From Streptomyces sp. Ru72 (GTDB lineage Bacteria > Actinomycetota > Actinomycetes > Streptomycetales > Streptomycetaceae), in assembly GCF_002920635.1 (NCBI RefSeq), contig NZ_PQSR01000012.1:1-64000 (forward strand): a DNA stretch of 64,000 nt, read 5' to 3'. Position 1 is the first letter of the stretch, and every line of letters begins with the position of its first letter. The position numbers and the translations under genes were made by a program. Positions 1 to 8,398 of the stretch are shown in pieces. Below the pieces are notes generated by a model that saw nothing but the letters and a program-made list of their open reading frames with translations, ran no database searches and was not told the DNA's origin.

Positions 1-362
1 TGGCGATGGACTACGGCCCCGCGTACAGCGGCGACATGGGCACCTACGCCGAGCAGGCGGCGACCGCGACGCAGGCGCAGATCAAGAGCGTGCTGGGCCT
101 GACCGACAGCGCGGCCTGGAAGACGGTCGCGGTCACCCCGATGATCGGCGTCAACGACGTCTCCTCCGAGATCTTCAAGGTGGAGGACGCCGCCCAACTG
201 GTGACCTTCGCCAAGTCCAAGGGCCTCGGCTGGCTGTCGATGTGGTCGGCCGCACGCGACAAGCAGTGCGACGGCGGCCCCAAGCCGACGGCGGACCCGA
301 CGTGCAGCTCGATCACCCAGGACAGGTTCGCGTTCTCGAAGGCGTTCGGCGCCTACAAGTAG
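1..362 (+). CDS. Glycoside hydrolase family 18 chitinase, C-terminal part (gene enters from the left edge)
   Basis: The reading frame is open from the window edge (first whole codon at base 3) to a TAG at 360-362, so only the last 120 or so residues are present. The segment MDYGPAYSGDMGTYAE near the start resembles the late barrel strand of bacterial GH18 chitinases (the M-D-Y strand), followed by a helix with QAQIKSVLG and the terminal strand GWLSMWSAARD. These enzymes hydrolyse beta-1,4-linked N-acetylglucosamine in chitin and are secreted in Streptomyces. The signal peptide, any carbohydrate-binding module and the catalytic DxxDxDxE motif lie outside the window. It converges on the next gene with only 18 bases between stop codons. 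The family call is by recognition and fairly secure; chitinase subtype cannot be given. Confidence 0.8.
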   Translation, partial: AMDYGPAYSGDMGTYAEQAATATQAQIKSVLGLTDSAAWKTVAVTPMIGVNDVSSEIFKVEDAAQLVTFAKSKGLGWLSMWSAARDKQCDGGPKPTADPTCSSITQDRFAFSKAFGAYK

Positions 363-380
363 TGCCTGTTCTCCAGGGTG

Positions 381-908
381 CTACCGCCTGATCCTCAACT
401 CGGGGTGGTGGCGGCGCATGGCCGCCACCACCTCGTCGAGGTCCACGGGGAGCGTGGTCGCCGAGATGGTCGCCGGGCTGTAACCGAAGCGCAGGTTGGC
501 CTTGCCGGCGATCCGGGCCGTACGCGGTGCCCGCGCCAGGTAGGCGTCCGGATCATTGAGCACCAGTTCGATCACGCGCTGAGAGGTGGAGCGGACCCTG
601 ATCTCGCGGACGGTGACCTCCGCGATCTCCGTCCAGCGGATCGAGCCCAGCATCACATGGGTCAGGCCCTCGCCGGTCAGCACCAGTTCGGGCCGGCGTC
701 GCAGAAGGCGGCCGATCGCCACGCAGGCGCACAGGCCGAAGAACAGCACGGCGGCCGCGCCCGCGAGGACGCCTTTGAGCGTGGCGTGGTCGATCAGCAG
801 CCAGACGCCCAGAGCCACGAACGCCAGCGAGCCGAAGGCCGTCAGTGAGGTCCGCCGCAGCGAGGACGGGTAGGTGGTTGCCGCTCTGTCCGCGGCTTCG
901 GTGGTCAC
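381..908 (-). CDS. STM3941-like two-helix membrane protein
   Basis: A 175-residue protein starting at GTG 908. The open frame extends further upstream, but that part lacks normal Streptomyces coding character and the protein-like region begins at VTTEAADRAATTYPSS. Two closely spaced hydrophobic segments occur at about residues 22-40 and 44-66, followed by a positively charged RLLRRRPEL linker and a soluble beta-rich part (ELVLTGEGLTHVMLGSIRW) of the PH-like type found in the STM3941 family. That family is conserved but uncharacterised, and I can assign no function. It stands alone, converging on the chitinase gene and transcribed in the same direction as bglC upstream of it. Start choice is moderately sure. 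Confidence 0.65.
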   Translation of the reverse strand: MTTEAADRAATTYPSSLRRTSLTAFGSLAFVALGVWLLIDHATLKGVLAGAAAVLFFGLCACVAIGRLLRRRPELVLTGEGLTHVMLGSIRWTEIAEVTVREIRVRSTSQRVIELVLNDPDAYLARAPRTARIAGKANLRFGYSPATISATTLPVDLDEVVAAMRRHHPELRIRR

Positions 909-1042
909 GCGACCGAACCCTAGGGGAGTGGGCCACGCGAGGGAGCCCCTTTGCGGCAGGCTTCGGGCGGCACGGCGGACCACCGGGGCGCGGCACCTCC
1001 CTCCTGTGCCGCGCCCCGAGCCCTTGTCCCCCCCCGGGCCGG

Positions 1043-2476
1043 TCAGTCCTCCAGCGGCGGCAGCTCCCCGGTCCGCGCCGCCCGGCTGTACCAGTGCGCG
1101 CTGGACTTCGGGGTCCGCTCCAGGGTCGTGTAGTCCACGTACACCGCCCCGAAGCGCTTCCCGTAGCCGTACGCCCACTCGAAGTTGTCCATCAGGGACC
1201 ACAGGAAGTAGCCCCGCACGTCCGCCCCGTCCGTGATCGCCCGGCGCACCGCCGACAGGTGCCCGTGCAGGTAGGCGATCCGCTCCGGGTCGTGGACGCG
1301 GCCGTCCGGGTCCGGCTTGTCGTCGTAGGCCGCGCCGTTCTCCGTCACGTACAGCGGCAGGCCCGGCGCCTCCCGCGTGTAGCGCATGAGCAGCTCGTGC
1401 AGACCGGTGGGGTCGATCGTCCAGCCCATCTCGGTGCGCTCGCCCGGGGTCTGGTGGAAGGCCACGTCGTCCGCTCCCGGCCAGGGCGAGTAGGCGCTGG
1501 CGCCGTGACCGTCAGGGCGTGGGCCGCTCGCCTGCTCGTCGGCCGCCGAGACCAGCGTCGGCGCGTAGTAGTTCAGGCCCAGCGCGTCCAGCGGCTGGTG
1601 GATCGTCTCCAGGTCGCCGTCACGGACGTGGGACCAGTCCGTGACCGACGACGTGGCCGCCAACAGGGTTTCCGGGTACGCGCCGTGCAGCATCGGGCCG
1701 TGGAAGACGCCGTTCGCCAGGTCGTCGATCTTCTGACCCGCCGCCAGGTCTGCCGGGTCCTGCGAGACCGTGCGCACCACGGAGGGGTTGAGGCTGACCG
1801 TCACCGCGTTACGGGCCGGCATCACGGACCGCAGGGCCGAGGCGCCGAGGCCGTGGGCCAGGTTCAGGTGGTGGGCCGCGCGCAACGACGCCGCCGCGTC
1901 CGTACGGCCCGGGGCGTGCACCCCGGAGCCGTAGCCCAGGAAAGCGCTGCACCAGGGCTCGTTCAGGGTGATCCACTGCTCCACGCGGTCGCCGAGGGCC
2001 TCGCCCACGATCTGCGCGTACTCGGCGAACCGGTACGCCGTGTCCCGCTCCGGCCAGCCGCCCGCGTCCTCGAGTTCCTGGGGGAGGTCCCAGTGGTAGA
2101 GGGTGATCGCCGGCCGGATGCCGTGCGCGAGGAGCTCGTCCACCAGACGGCGGTAGAAGTCCAGGCCCCGCTGGACCGCCGGGCCCCGGCCGGTGGGCTG
2201 CACGCGCGGCCAGGAGATCGAGAAGCGGTACGCGTTCAGGCCCAGCTCGGCCATCATCGCGACGTCCTCGCGGTAGCGGTGGAAGTGGTCGACAGCGATG
2301 TCACCGGTCTCGCCGTCGGCCGTCTTGCCCGGCGTGTGGCTGAAGGTGTCCCAGATGGAGGGGGTGCGGCCGTCCTCCCGCACCGCCCCCTCGATCTGGT
2401 ACGCGGAGGTCGCGGCGCCCCAGAGGAAGGCGGGGGGGAAGGTAACCGGGGGTGCCGACTGTGCGGACTCAGACAT
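1043..2476 (-). CDS. bglC: GH1 beta-glucosidase of the cellobiose locus
   Basis: A 477-residue family 1 glycoside hydrolase predicted to split imported cellobiose and cello-oligosaccharides to glucose in the cytoplasm. No signal peptide is present. The N-terminal signature [15 protein letters not shown] (about 17-31), the acid/base Glu173 in TLNEPW and the nucleophile Glu379 in YVTENG are all visible, and the length is normal for GH1. The start is ATG 2476. A longer frame upstream exists but has no family character. It is the last gene of the ceb locus, 138 bases behind cebG, and a CebR-type operator overlaps its start codon, so it has its own CebR-controlled expression. In S. scabies and S. 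coelicolor the equivalent gene is bglC next to cebEFG. Confidence 0.93.
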   Translation of the reverse strand: MSESAQSAPPVTFPPAFLWGAATSAYQIEGAVREDGRTPSIWDTFSHTPGKTADGETGDIAVDHFHRYREDVAMMAELGLNAYRFSISWPRVQPTGRGPAVQRGLDFYRRLVDELLAHGIRPAITLYHWDLPQELEDAGGWPERDTAYRFAEYAQIVGEALGDRVEQWITLNEPWCSAFLGYGSGVHAPGRTDAAASLRAAHHLNLAHGLGASALRSVMPARNAVTVSLNPSVVRTVSQDPADLAAGQKIDDLANGVFHGPMLHGAYPETLLAATSSVTDWSHVRDGDLETIHQPLDALGLNYYAPTLVSAADEQASGPRPDGHGASAYSPWPGADDVAFHQTPGERTEMGWTIDPTGLHELLMRYTREAPGLPLYVTENGAAYDDKPDPDGRVHDPERIAYLHGHLSAVRRAITDGADVRGYFLWSLMDNFEWAYGYGKRFGAVYVDYTTLERTPKSSAHWYSRAARTGELPPLED

Positions 2477-2489
2477 GGAAGCGCTCCCA
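2476..2489. promoter_or_regulatory. CebR operator overlapping the bglC start codon
   Basis: TGGAAGCGCTCCCA matches the 14-base CebR box TGGGAGCGCTCCCA at 13 of 14 positions. Its last base on the minus strand is the A of the bglC ATG, so bound CebR would sit on the translation start region. The CebR box and its relief by cellobiose or cellotriose are established for Streptomyces; assignment here rests on sequence match and context. Confidence 0.85.
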
Positions 2490-2614
2490 TACGAGGTCGT
2501 GAAGACCGATGAGTTGGAGATGAGGAGGAGGGGGGAAGGGAAGGGGCCGGAGCGGCGGTGATCCGGCCCCGTCGGCGGTGGGCGTCCACGACGGGCGAAC
2601 ACGACGGATGCGCG

Positions 2615-3517
2615 TCAGCCCTTGACCGCGCCCTGCATGATGCCGCCCACGATCTGCTTGCCGAAGATCGCGAAGACCAGCAGCAACGGCAGTGTGCCGA
2701 GCAGCGCGCCCGCCATGATCAGCGACTGGTCGGGGGTGTAGCCGCGGCCCAGGCCCGCGACCGCGACCTGCACGGTCGGGTTGCCGTTCTGGGTCAGGAC
2801 CAGGAACGGCCACAGGAAGTCGTTCCACGTCTGCACGAACATCAGCATGCCCAGGACGGCCATCGCGGGGCGGGCCGCCGGGAACACGACGTGCCACACC
2901 ACGCGCCAGCTGCTCGCGCCATCCATCCGGGCAGCCTCGATGATCTCGTCCGGCAGCGCCTGGAGCAGGTACTGCCGCATGAAGAACACCCCGAACGCGC
3001 TCACCAGCGACGGCAGGATCACGGCCTGCAACTGGTCGGTCCAGTCCAGCTTGGCGACCATCATGTACAGCGGGATCACGCTCAGCTGCGGCGGGACCAT
3101 CATCGTGCCGATGACGATCAGCATCAGGGCGCCCTTGCCCTTGAAGCGCAGCTTGGCGAAGGCGAACCCGGCGATCGTCGACAGGAAGACGATGGTCGCC
3201 GCCGAAACACCCGCCACGAACGTGGTGTTGAAGAACGCCTTGCCCAGATTGGCGTCGTTCCAGGCGATCTCCAGGTTGTTGAACAGGTTCGACCCGAACC
3301 AGAAGGGCGGGGGCGTCTGCGCGAGCCGGTTGTTGTTGCGCGAGGCGGCGATCGCCGTCCACACCAGCGGAAGCAGCGAGCCGATGCTGAAGAGGATCAG
3401 GATGGCGTAGGCCACGGGACCGGCGTGGAGCTGCCCGCCGGCGCGCGCCGCCTTGGGCCGGCGTACGCGTTTGGGCTCCCGGGTCTTCTCCTCGGGCTTC
3501 GTCAGGGTCGTCGTCAC
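2615..3517 (-). CDS. cebG: Cellobiose/cellotriose ABC transporter, inner-membrane permease CebG
   Basis: A 300-residue MalG-type permease. After a charged N-terminal tail (TKPEEKTREPKRVRRPKA) there are about six membrane helices, and the EAA loop that docks the ATPase is visible as EAARMDGASSWRVVWHVVFP. The start is GTG 3517, 11 bases after the cebF stop; the longer open frame upstream is cebF read in another frame. With cebF and cebE it forms an importer for cellobiose and cellotriose. The ATPase of such systems in Streptomyces is the shared MsiK protein, and no ATPase gene is present here. Expression is expected from the CebR-controlled cebE promoter. Confidence 0.92.
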   Translation of the reverse strand: MTTTLTKPEEKTREPKRVRRPKAARAGGQLHAGPVAYAILILFSIGSLLPLVWTAIAASRNNNRLAQTPPPFWFGSNLFNNLEIAWNDANLGKAFFNTTFVAGVSAATIVFLSTIAGFAFAKLRFKGKGALMLIVIGTMMVPPQLSVIPLYMMVAKLDWTDQLQAVILPSLVSAFGVFFMRQYLLQALPDEIIEAARMDGASSWRVVWHVVFPAARPAMAVLGMLMFVQTWNDFLWPFLVLTQNGNPTVQVAVAGLGRGYTPDQSLIMAGALLGTLPLLLVFAIFGKQIVGGIMQGAVKG

Positions 3518-3528
3518 GGCCGGTTCTC

Positions 3529-4548
3529 CTAACTGCTGGCGCGCAACCGGCGCGAGATGACGTAGTTGACGATCCCGATCACGATGAGGATCAGGAACAT
3601 CGTCCAGGCGATGGCGGAGGCCCGGCCCAGGTGCTGGTTCACCCAGCCCTGCTCGTACAGGTACAGACCCAGCGTCTGGAACTGGTGCTCGGCGCCGCCC
3701 GACGCGCCCTTGTTCGCGTCGAACAGCAGCGGCTCGCCGAAGACCTGGCTGGCGCCGATCGTCGACACGACGACCGTGAACAGGATCGTCGGCCGCAACT
3801 GGGGCAGCGTGACATGGAAGAACTGCTGCCAGCGGTTGGCCCCGTCCAGGGCCGCCGACTCGTACAGGTCCTGGGGGATGGCCTGCATCGCCGCCAGGTA
3901 GATCAGCGCGTTGTAGCCCGTCCAGCGCCAGATGACGATGGACGAGACGGCTATCTGCGAGGGCCACTTCTCGTTCTGCCAGTCGATGGCGTCGATCCCG
4001 ACGAAGTGCAGCGCCCAGTTGATCATGCCGTAGTCGCGCCCGAAGAGCAGCACGAACACCAGCGAGGCGGCCGCGATCGAGGTCGCGTACGGCGCGAGCA
4101 TCACGACCCGGTAGAAGGTCGAGGCGCGCAGCTTGTAGTTGAGGATGTGGGCCAGGCCCATCGCCATCAGAAGCTGCGGGACGGTCGAGATGATCCCGAT
4201 GGTCAGGGTGTTCTTCGCCGCGTTCCAGAAGAAGTCGTCGTCGAAGATCCGGGTGTAGTTGCGCAGCCCCGCCCACTCCATGTCGGTGGGCGCCGTCAGC
4301 TCCACCGTGTGCAGCGAGGCCCAGGCCGTGTAGAGCAGCGGGAACAGGCCGAAGGCGATGAAGAGCAGGAAGAAGGGCGAGACGAAGGCGTACGGGCTCC
4401 AGCGGAGGTCACGCTGCCAGCGCCGGGAGAGTCGTGCGCGGCGCCGCTGCTCCGCCTCCGTGGGTACGGCGGGCGGGCGGCCCGGGGCCGCGCCCCCCTC
4501 CTTGGCGGGGGGCGCGGCGGTGTCGTGCCGGGTGGCCATGCCGGTCAC
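3529..4548 (-). CDS. cebF: Cellobiose/cellotriose ABC transporter, inner-membrane permease CebF
   Basis: A 339-residue MalF-type permease with about six transmembrane helices beginning at SPYAFVSPFFLLFIAFGLFP (about 51-70) and an EAA-like loop, ESAALDGANRWQQFFHVTLP. The outermost start is GTG 4548, which overlaps the cebE stop by four bases (GTGA) and suggests translational coupling. An ATG at 4539 three codons inside is an alternative. It pairs with CebG to form the membrane channel and receives sugar from the lipoprotein CebE. The C-terminus ends in a basic RRLRASS tail on the cytoplasmic side. Confidence 0.92.
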   Translation of the reverse strand: MTGMATRHDTAAPPAKEGGAAPGRPPAVPTEAEQRRRARLSRRWQRDLRWSPYAFVSPFFLLFIAFGLFPLLYTAWASLHTVELTAPTDMEWAGLRNYTRIFDDDFFWNAAKNTLTIGIISTVPQLLMAMGLAHILNYKLRASTFYRVVMLAPYATSIAAASLVFVLLFGRDYGMINWALHFVGIDAIDWQNEKWPSQIAVSSIVIWRWTGYNALIYLAAMQAIPQDLYESAALDGANRWQQFFHVTLPQLRPTILFTVVVSTIGASQVFGEPLLFDANKGASGGAEHQFQTLGLYLYEQGWVNQHLGRASAIAWTMFLILIVIGIVNYVISRRLRASS

Positions 4549-5906
4549 TTCTCCAGGTTGTTGTCGATGGTCTTCGTGGCCGTGTTCCAGGCCTCCTCGG
4601 CCGACTTGCCCTTCGTCACGAGGATGACGCCGTTGTCGGTCAGACCCTGCTGGATGATCTGGTCCTTCGGGCCGATGATCTGGACCGGGCTGGACTTGGC
4701 GGCCTGCGCGAAGATCGTGCCGATCGGGGCGTCACCGGTCATCTCGTTCTTGGCGCCGGTGACCTCGGGGGAGCTGTACGCCGCCTGCGCGCTCGGGAAG
4801 CTGCCCTGGACGCTGAACAGCTTGGCCTGCTGCGCGGGCGCGGTCAGCCAGGCGGCCAGTTCCTGGGCCTCCTTCACGTGCTTGCCGTTCTTCGGCACGG
4901 TCAGGAAGGAACCGCCCCAGTTGCCGGACCTGGGCGCGACGGCCACGTCCCACTTGCCCTTGGCGTCCGGCTTCGACTTGCCCTTGATGTAGCCGAGCAT
5001 CCACGGCGGGCAGGCCATCGCGGCGAACTTCACGTTGGCGATCGTCTGGTCCCAGGTCGGCTGGAACTGCGTCTGGGCGCCGACCAGCCCCTTCTTGGCG
5101 GCGTCCGCGGTCAGGTCGAAGGCGGCCTTGACGGCCGGGTTCGTCTTGTAGATGACGTTGCCGGAGGAGTCGTAGAACTTCTTCTTCTCACTGCTGAGGA
5201 CGGCGTTCAGCAGACCGCCGGGGGAGTCCCAGAAGGTGGTGCCCTGCGGCGCCTTCTTCTGGTACCGCTCGCCGACGCTGACGAGCTTGCTCCAGTCGCC
5301 GGACCACAGCTTGCCGACCTCGGTGCGGTCGGTGGGCAGACCGGCCGCCTGGAAGAGGTCCTTGCGGTAGCAGACCGCCATCGGGCCGACGTCGGTGCCG
5401 AGGCCGATCGTCTGGCCGTCCTTGGTGGTGGCCTGCGCCCACTTCCAGTCGAGGAAGTCGCTCTTGTTCACGCCGGAAACCTTGGAGAGGTCCGTGAGCT
5501 TGGCCGCCTGGGTGCTGACGACCTCGGCTATGTTGCCGACCTCGACGCCCTGGATGTCCTGCAGACCGCTGCCGGTGGTGAGGTGGTTGACGAGCGCCGG
5601 GTAGTAGTTCTCGTTCCGCTCGGTGACGTTCTCGGTGATCTTGATGTTGGGGTGGAGCTTCTCGTACTCGGCGTAGAGGCCGGCCTCCTTGAAGCCGAAG
5701 GTGCCGAAGAGACCGAGGCTGATCGTGGTCTTGCCGCTGCCACCGCCGTCCTGCGGCGAGCCGGACTTGTCTCCGCCGTCGTCGGCACAGCCGGCCAGCA
5801 GCCCGGCGCCCAGCACTGCGACGGCCGTGAGGGCTATCGCCTTGTGGCCGATGGGGGTCCCCCCGCTCGAGCGGAGTCGAGAGTGGGGGAGGGTACGTGC
5901 TCGCAT
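4545..5906 (-). CDS. cebE: Cellobiose/cellotriose-binding lipoprotein CebE, with an intergenic repeat built into its signal peptide
   Basis: A 453-residue extracellular solute-binding protein (family 1, maltose-binding type) anchored as a lipoprotein: lipobox LLAGC with the lipidated residue at Cys40. It captures cellobiose or cellotriose outside the cell for CebFG. Start ATG 5906 is supported by GGAGG five bases upstream, and no other start codon lies between it and the hydrophobic core. The signal peptide n-region is unusually long. Residues 5-18 (LPHSRLRSSGGTP within) are the translation of a palindromic repeat that also occurs in an intergenic region at 16356-16400. The insertion is 42 bases and keeps the frame, adding two or three arginines. 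A perfect CebR operator lies about 115 bases upstream. Confidence 0.92.
   Translation of the reverse strand: MRARTLPHSRLRSSGGTPIGHKAIALTAVAVLGAGLLAGCADDGGDKSGSPQDGGGSGKTTISLGLFGTFGFKEAGLYAEYEKLHPNIKITENVTERNENYYPALVNHLTTGSGLQDIQGVEVGNIAEVVSTQAAKLTDLSKVSGVNKSDFLDWKWAQATTKDGQTIGLGTDVGPMAVCYRKDLFQAAGLPTDRTEVGKLWSGDWSKLVSVGERYQKKAPQGTTFWDSPGGLLNAVLSSEKKKFYDSSGNVIYKTNPAVKAAFDLTADAAKKGLVGAQTQFQPTWDQTIANVKFAAMACPPWMLGYIKGKSKPDAKGKWDVAVAPRSGNWGGSFLTVPKNGKHVKEAQELAAWLTAPAQQAKLFSVQGSFPSAQAAYSSPEVTGAKNEMTGDAPIGTIFAQAAKSSPVQIIGPKDQIIQQGLTDNGVILVTKGKSAEEAWNTATKTIDNNLEK
5852..5893. repeat. Streptomyces palindromic intergenic-type repeat, here inside cebE
   Basis: The plus strand reads TGGGGGTCCCCCC, then a GCTCGAGCGGAGTCGAGA core, then GTGGGGGAGGG. 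The same element with small changes occurs at 16356-16400. The inverted G/C ends and the CTCGAGCG-type core are the shape of a dispersed repeat that I recall as common between Streptomyces genes. This copy lies wholly within coding sequence. Confidence 0.75.
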
Positions 5907-6020
5907 GTCGTCCTCCAGTTGCCCTGACGTGCCGACCCCCCGGCCAACTTCTTTGCTGGGCCCGTGTCTTGTCGCTGCGGCTCGGGCGGGGAACGTGCGG
6001 GATGTGTATGGGGCAGGTAC

Positions 6021-6038
6021 TGTGGGAGCGCTCCCACA
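6021..6038. promoter_or_regulatory. CebR operator in the cebE-cebR intergenic region
   Basis: TGTGGGAGCGCTCCCACA is a perfect 18-base palindrome containing the exact CebR consensus TGGGAGCGCTCCCA (6023-6036). It lies in the 336-base region (5907-6242) between the divergent cebE and cebR genes. Apart from this operator and the two ribosome-binding regions I saw no further element there. Repression here would control cebEFG; the distance to cebR (about 205 bases) leaves its own regulation open. Confidence 0.93.
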
Positions 6039-6242
6039 AGTGATGTGTTGAAGGGTCGTGCGTCCGGGCGGGGGTGTCAAGGGAGCTGACGCTGTCAGAC
6101 GCGTTCAGTTATCGGGACGTTAACTGGCCGCCGTGGAGGACCGCCCCCGGGCGCGATCGTCCCCAAGCGGCGGTCGCGGAGCCGCACGGGACTGTTACAT
6201 TCCAGGCCAGGCGCGCGACGCGCGGTGTGACGGGAGGCGACC

Positions 6243-7298
6243 ATGGCAGGCCACGGAACGCGGGGCCGGAGTGGCCGGCGGCCGACTCTTGAGGAGGTCG
6301 CCGCACGGGCCGGCGTGGGCCGCGGCACGGTCTCCCGGGTGATCAACGGCTCGCCCCGGGTGAGCGACGCGACGCGCGCGGCCGTCGAGGCGGCGGTCGC
6401 CGAGCTGGGGTACGTGCCGAACACGGCGGCCCGGGCACTGGCCGCGAACCGAACGGACGCGATCGCGCTCGTCGTCCCCGAGCCGGAGACACGGTTCTTC
6501 GCGGAGCCGTACTTCTCGGACATGGTGACGGGTGTCGGGGCCGCGCTGTCGGACACCGAGATGCAGCTGCTGCTGATCTTCGCGGGCAGCGACCGGGAGC
6601 GGCGCAGGCTGGCGCAGTACCTGGCGGCGCACCGGGTGGACGGCGTCCTGCTGGTCTCCGTCCACGCGGACGACCCGCTGCCCGACATGCTGGCCCAGCT
6701 GGAGATCCCGGCGGTGATCAGCGGCCCCCGCTCGGCGTCGGAGACCCTGCCGTCGGTGGACTCGGACAACTACGGCGGCGGTCGCTCGGCGGTGGAGCAC
6801 CTGATCGCCCGCGGCCGCGCCCACATCGCCACGATCACCGGCCGCCTCGACGTCTACGGCGCCCAGCGGCGCATCGACGGCTATCGGGACGCGCTCAGGG
6901 AGGCGGGCCGTGAGGTGGACGAGGCCCTGATCCTGCCCGGTGACTTCACCGAGGAGGGCGGCCGGCGCGCCATGACGGAACTGCTGACCCGCCGCCCGGA
7001 CCTGGACGCGGTGTTCGCGGAGTCGGACGTGATGGCGGCGGGCGCGCGCCGGGTGCTGCGCGAGGCGGGGCGCCGTATCCCGGACGACGTGGCGCTCGTG
7101 GGGTACGACGACTCGGCGATCGCCCGCCACATGGACCCGCCGCTGACGAGCGTGCGCCAGCCGATCGAGGAGATGGGCCGGGCGATGATCGACCTGCTCC
7201 TGGACGAGATAGCGGACCGCCGCCCGGTGGCCTCCCGGACACTGGACCGGCGGCAGGTGGTGCTGCCGACGGAACTGGTGGCGCGGGACTCGTCCTGA
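6243..7298 (+). CDS. cebR: LacI-family repressor of cellobiose utilisation, CebR
   Basis: A 351-residue LacI/GalR regulator. The helix-turn-helix is at about residues 15-57 (TLEEVAARAGVGRGTVSRVI, then NGSPRVSDATR), followed by the hinge GYVPNTAARALA and a periplasmic-binding-like effector domain ending at the ARDSS tail. It is predicted to bind the palindromes at 6021-6038 and 2476-2489 and to release them when cellobiose or cellotriose is bound, as shown for CebR in S. griseus, S. reticuli and S. scabies. It is divergent from cebE. ATG 6243 follows a GGGAGG ribosome-binding site (GGGAGGCGACC). Confidence 0.95.
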   Translation: MAGHGTRGRSGRRPTLEEVAARAGVGRGTVSRVINGSPRVSDATRAAVEAAVAELGYVPNTAARALAANRTDAIALVVPEPETRFFAEPYFSDMVTGVGAALSDTEMQLLLIFAGSDRERRRLAQYLAAHRVDGVLLVSVHADDPLPDMLAQLEIPAVISGPRSASETLPSVDSDNYGGGRSAVEHLIARGRAHIATITGRLDVYGAQRRIDGYRDALREAGREVDEALILPGDFTEEGGRRAMTELLTRRPDLDAVFAESDVMAAGARRVLREAGRRIPDDVALVGYDDSAIARHMDPPLTSVRQPIEEMGRAMIDLLLDEIADRRPVASRTLDRRQVVLPTELVARDSS

Positions 7299-7346
7299 CG
7301 CGCCCGTAGCGGTCGCCCGGGCACGCGCCCCTGCGCCGCGTGCGTG

Positions 7347-7852
7347 TCAGCCCGGCAGCGACAGCTCCCACCTGACCTCTCCGTCCTGGCACAGGTCCGT
7401 CGGTGCCAGTCCGGTCGCCGCCGCCACGGACTGCGACGCCCGGTGGGCCGGGTGGATGTGCGCGATGACGGTGGTGAGGTGCTGCCGCGCGCGCCAGTCG
7501 ACCAGTCCCCGGGCCGCCTCCGTGGCCGGCCCCCGGCCCTGCCACGCGTTCCGACGACCCACGCGATCTCCGTGGCGCGGTCGGTGACCGTCGCCTGCAC
7601 CGTGCCCACGAGACGGGACTCCCCACGCTGGAACAGCACCCAGTTGCACCAGGAGACGGCCGGGTCGGGGGAGCCGGAGACCAGCCGTTCGCAGCGTGCG
7701 CGCAGGGCGGCCGGGGAGAGCGGCACGCCGCCGGTGTACGTGTGCAGCCTCGGGGCGGCCAGGGTCTCGGCCATCTCCTCGGCGTGGTCGACGCGCAGGG
7801 GCAGCAGGTCCAGGCCCAGGCGGGCGGTGCGGATCGGTTCGGGGCTGAGCAC
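7347..7852 (-). pseudogene. GNAT-family acetyltransferase broken by a single-base frameshift
   Basis: The N-terminal half (start 7852, MLSPEPIRTARLGLDLLPL, through ATEIAWVVGT) and the C-terminal half (WQGRGPATEAARGLVDWRAR to ELSLPG, stop 7347) are in different frames. Together they read as one RimJ/RimL-like N-acetyltransferase of about 168 residues. The acetyl-CoA-binding segment would be VVGTAWQGRGPATEA, and the break falls inside it, at 7546-7551, where one base appears to be missing. With the base restored the family signature is continuous. It could be a true pseudogene or a sequencing error. It converges on cebR with 48 bases between stops. Confidence 0.75.
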
Positions 7853-7877
7853 TCGGTGGGGCCTTCTCTGCGTCTTC

Positions 7878-8321
7878 TCACTCGGCGGGGTGACCGGAAG
7901 CGAGAGCCGCCCCGTGCGTGCGTGCGGGCCGTGGCCGGCCGGACGCAGCGAACGTCGCGCGGGCCGTCGCCGGGTCCCCGCGCTCCTGCGCCGCCATCAC
8001 CTCGTCGCCGTGCTCGAACGCCCAGGCGCCGAACGCCTCGATCGGCGGCAGCAGGCTCCGCCCCAGTTCCGTGAGTCCGTAGTCGACGCGGGGTGGGGCG
8101 CCCGGGCGGGCGCGGCGCTCGACCAGCCCGTTGAACTCCAGTCGGCGCAGGGTCTCGGTGAGCACCTTGGGACTGACGCCGCCGATCCGCTCGCGCAGCC
8201 GGCCGGGGCGCTCGGGGCCCTCGCGCAGCGCCCAGATCACCACCGGGTTCCAGGTGTTGGCCAGCAGGTCGAAGGCGAGCCGGGCGCGGCAGTCGGCGAT
8301 GAAGCCCTGGTCGACGGTCAC
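7878..8321 (-). CDS. HxlR-family winged-helix transcriptional regulator
   Basis: A 147-residue regulator. CRARLAFDLLANTWNPVVIWAL and the following RPGRLRERIGGVSPKVLTETL, LRRLEFNGLVERR are the typical HxlR winged helix, with Cys11 near the N-terminus as in redox- or electrophile-sensing members. The start is GTG 8321. It is divergently arranged with the reductase-like gene at 8399, 77 bases apart, the classic layout for an HxlR protein that controls its neighbour. The C-terminal tail of about 40 residues is alanine-rich and unassigned. The inducer is unknown. Confidence 0.87.
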   Translation of the reverse strand: MTVDQGFIADCRARLAFDLLANTWNPVVIWALREGPERPGRLRERIGGVSPKVLTETLRRLEFNGLVERRARPGAPPRVDYGLTELGRSLLPPIEAFGAWAFEHGDEVMAAQERGDPATARATFAASGRPRPARTHGAALASGHPAE

Positions 8322-8398
8322 TTACCGAATGGTGCCCGAACAGCTTCCTACTGTCGTTCCGAATACGGGAACCGGACCACCACACGGGAGTGGGAACG

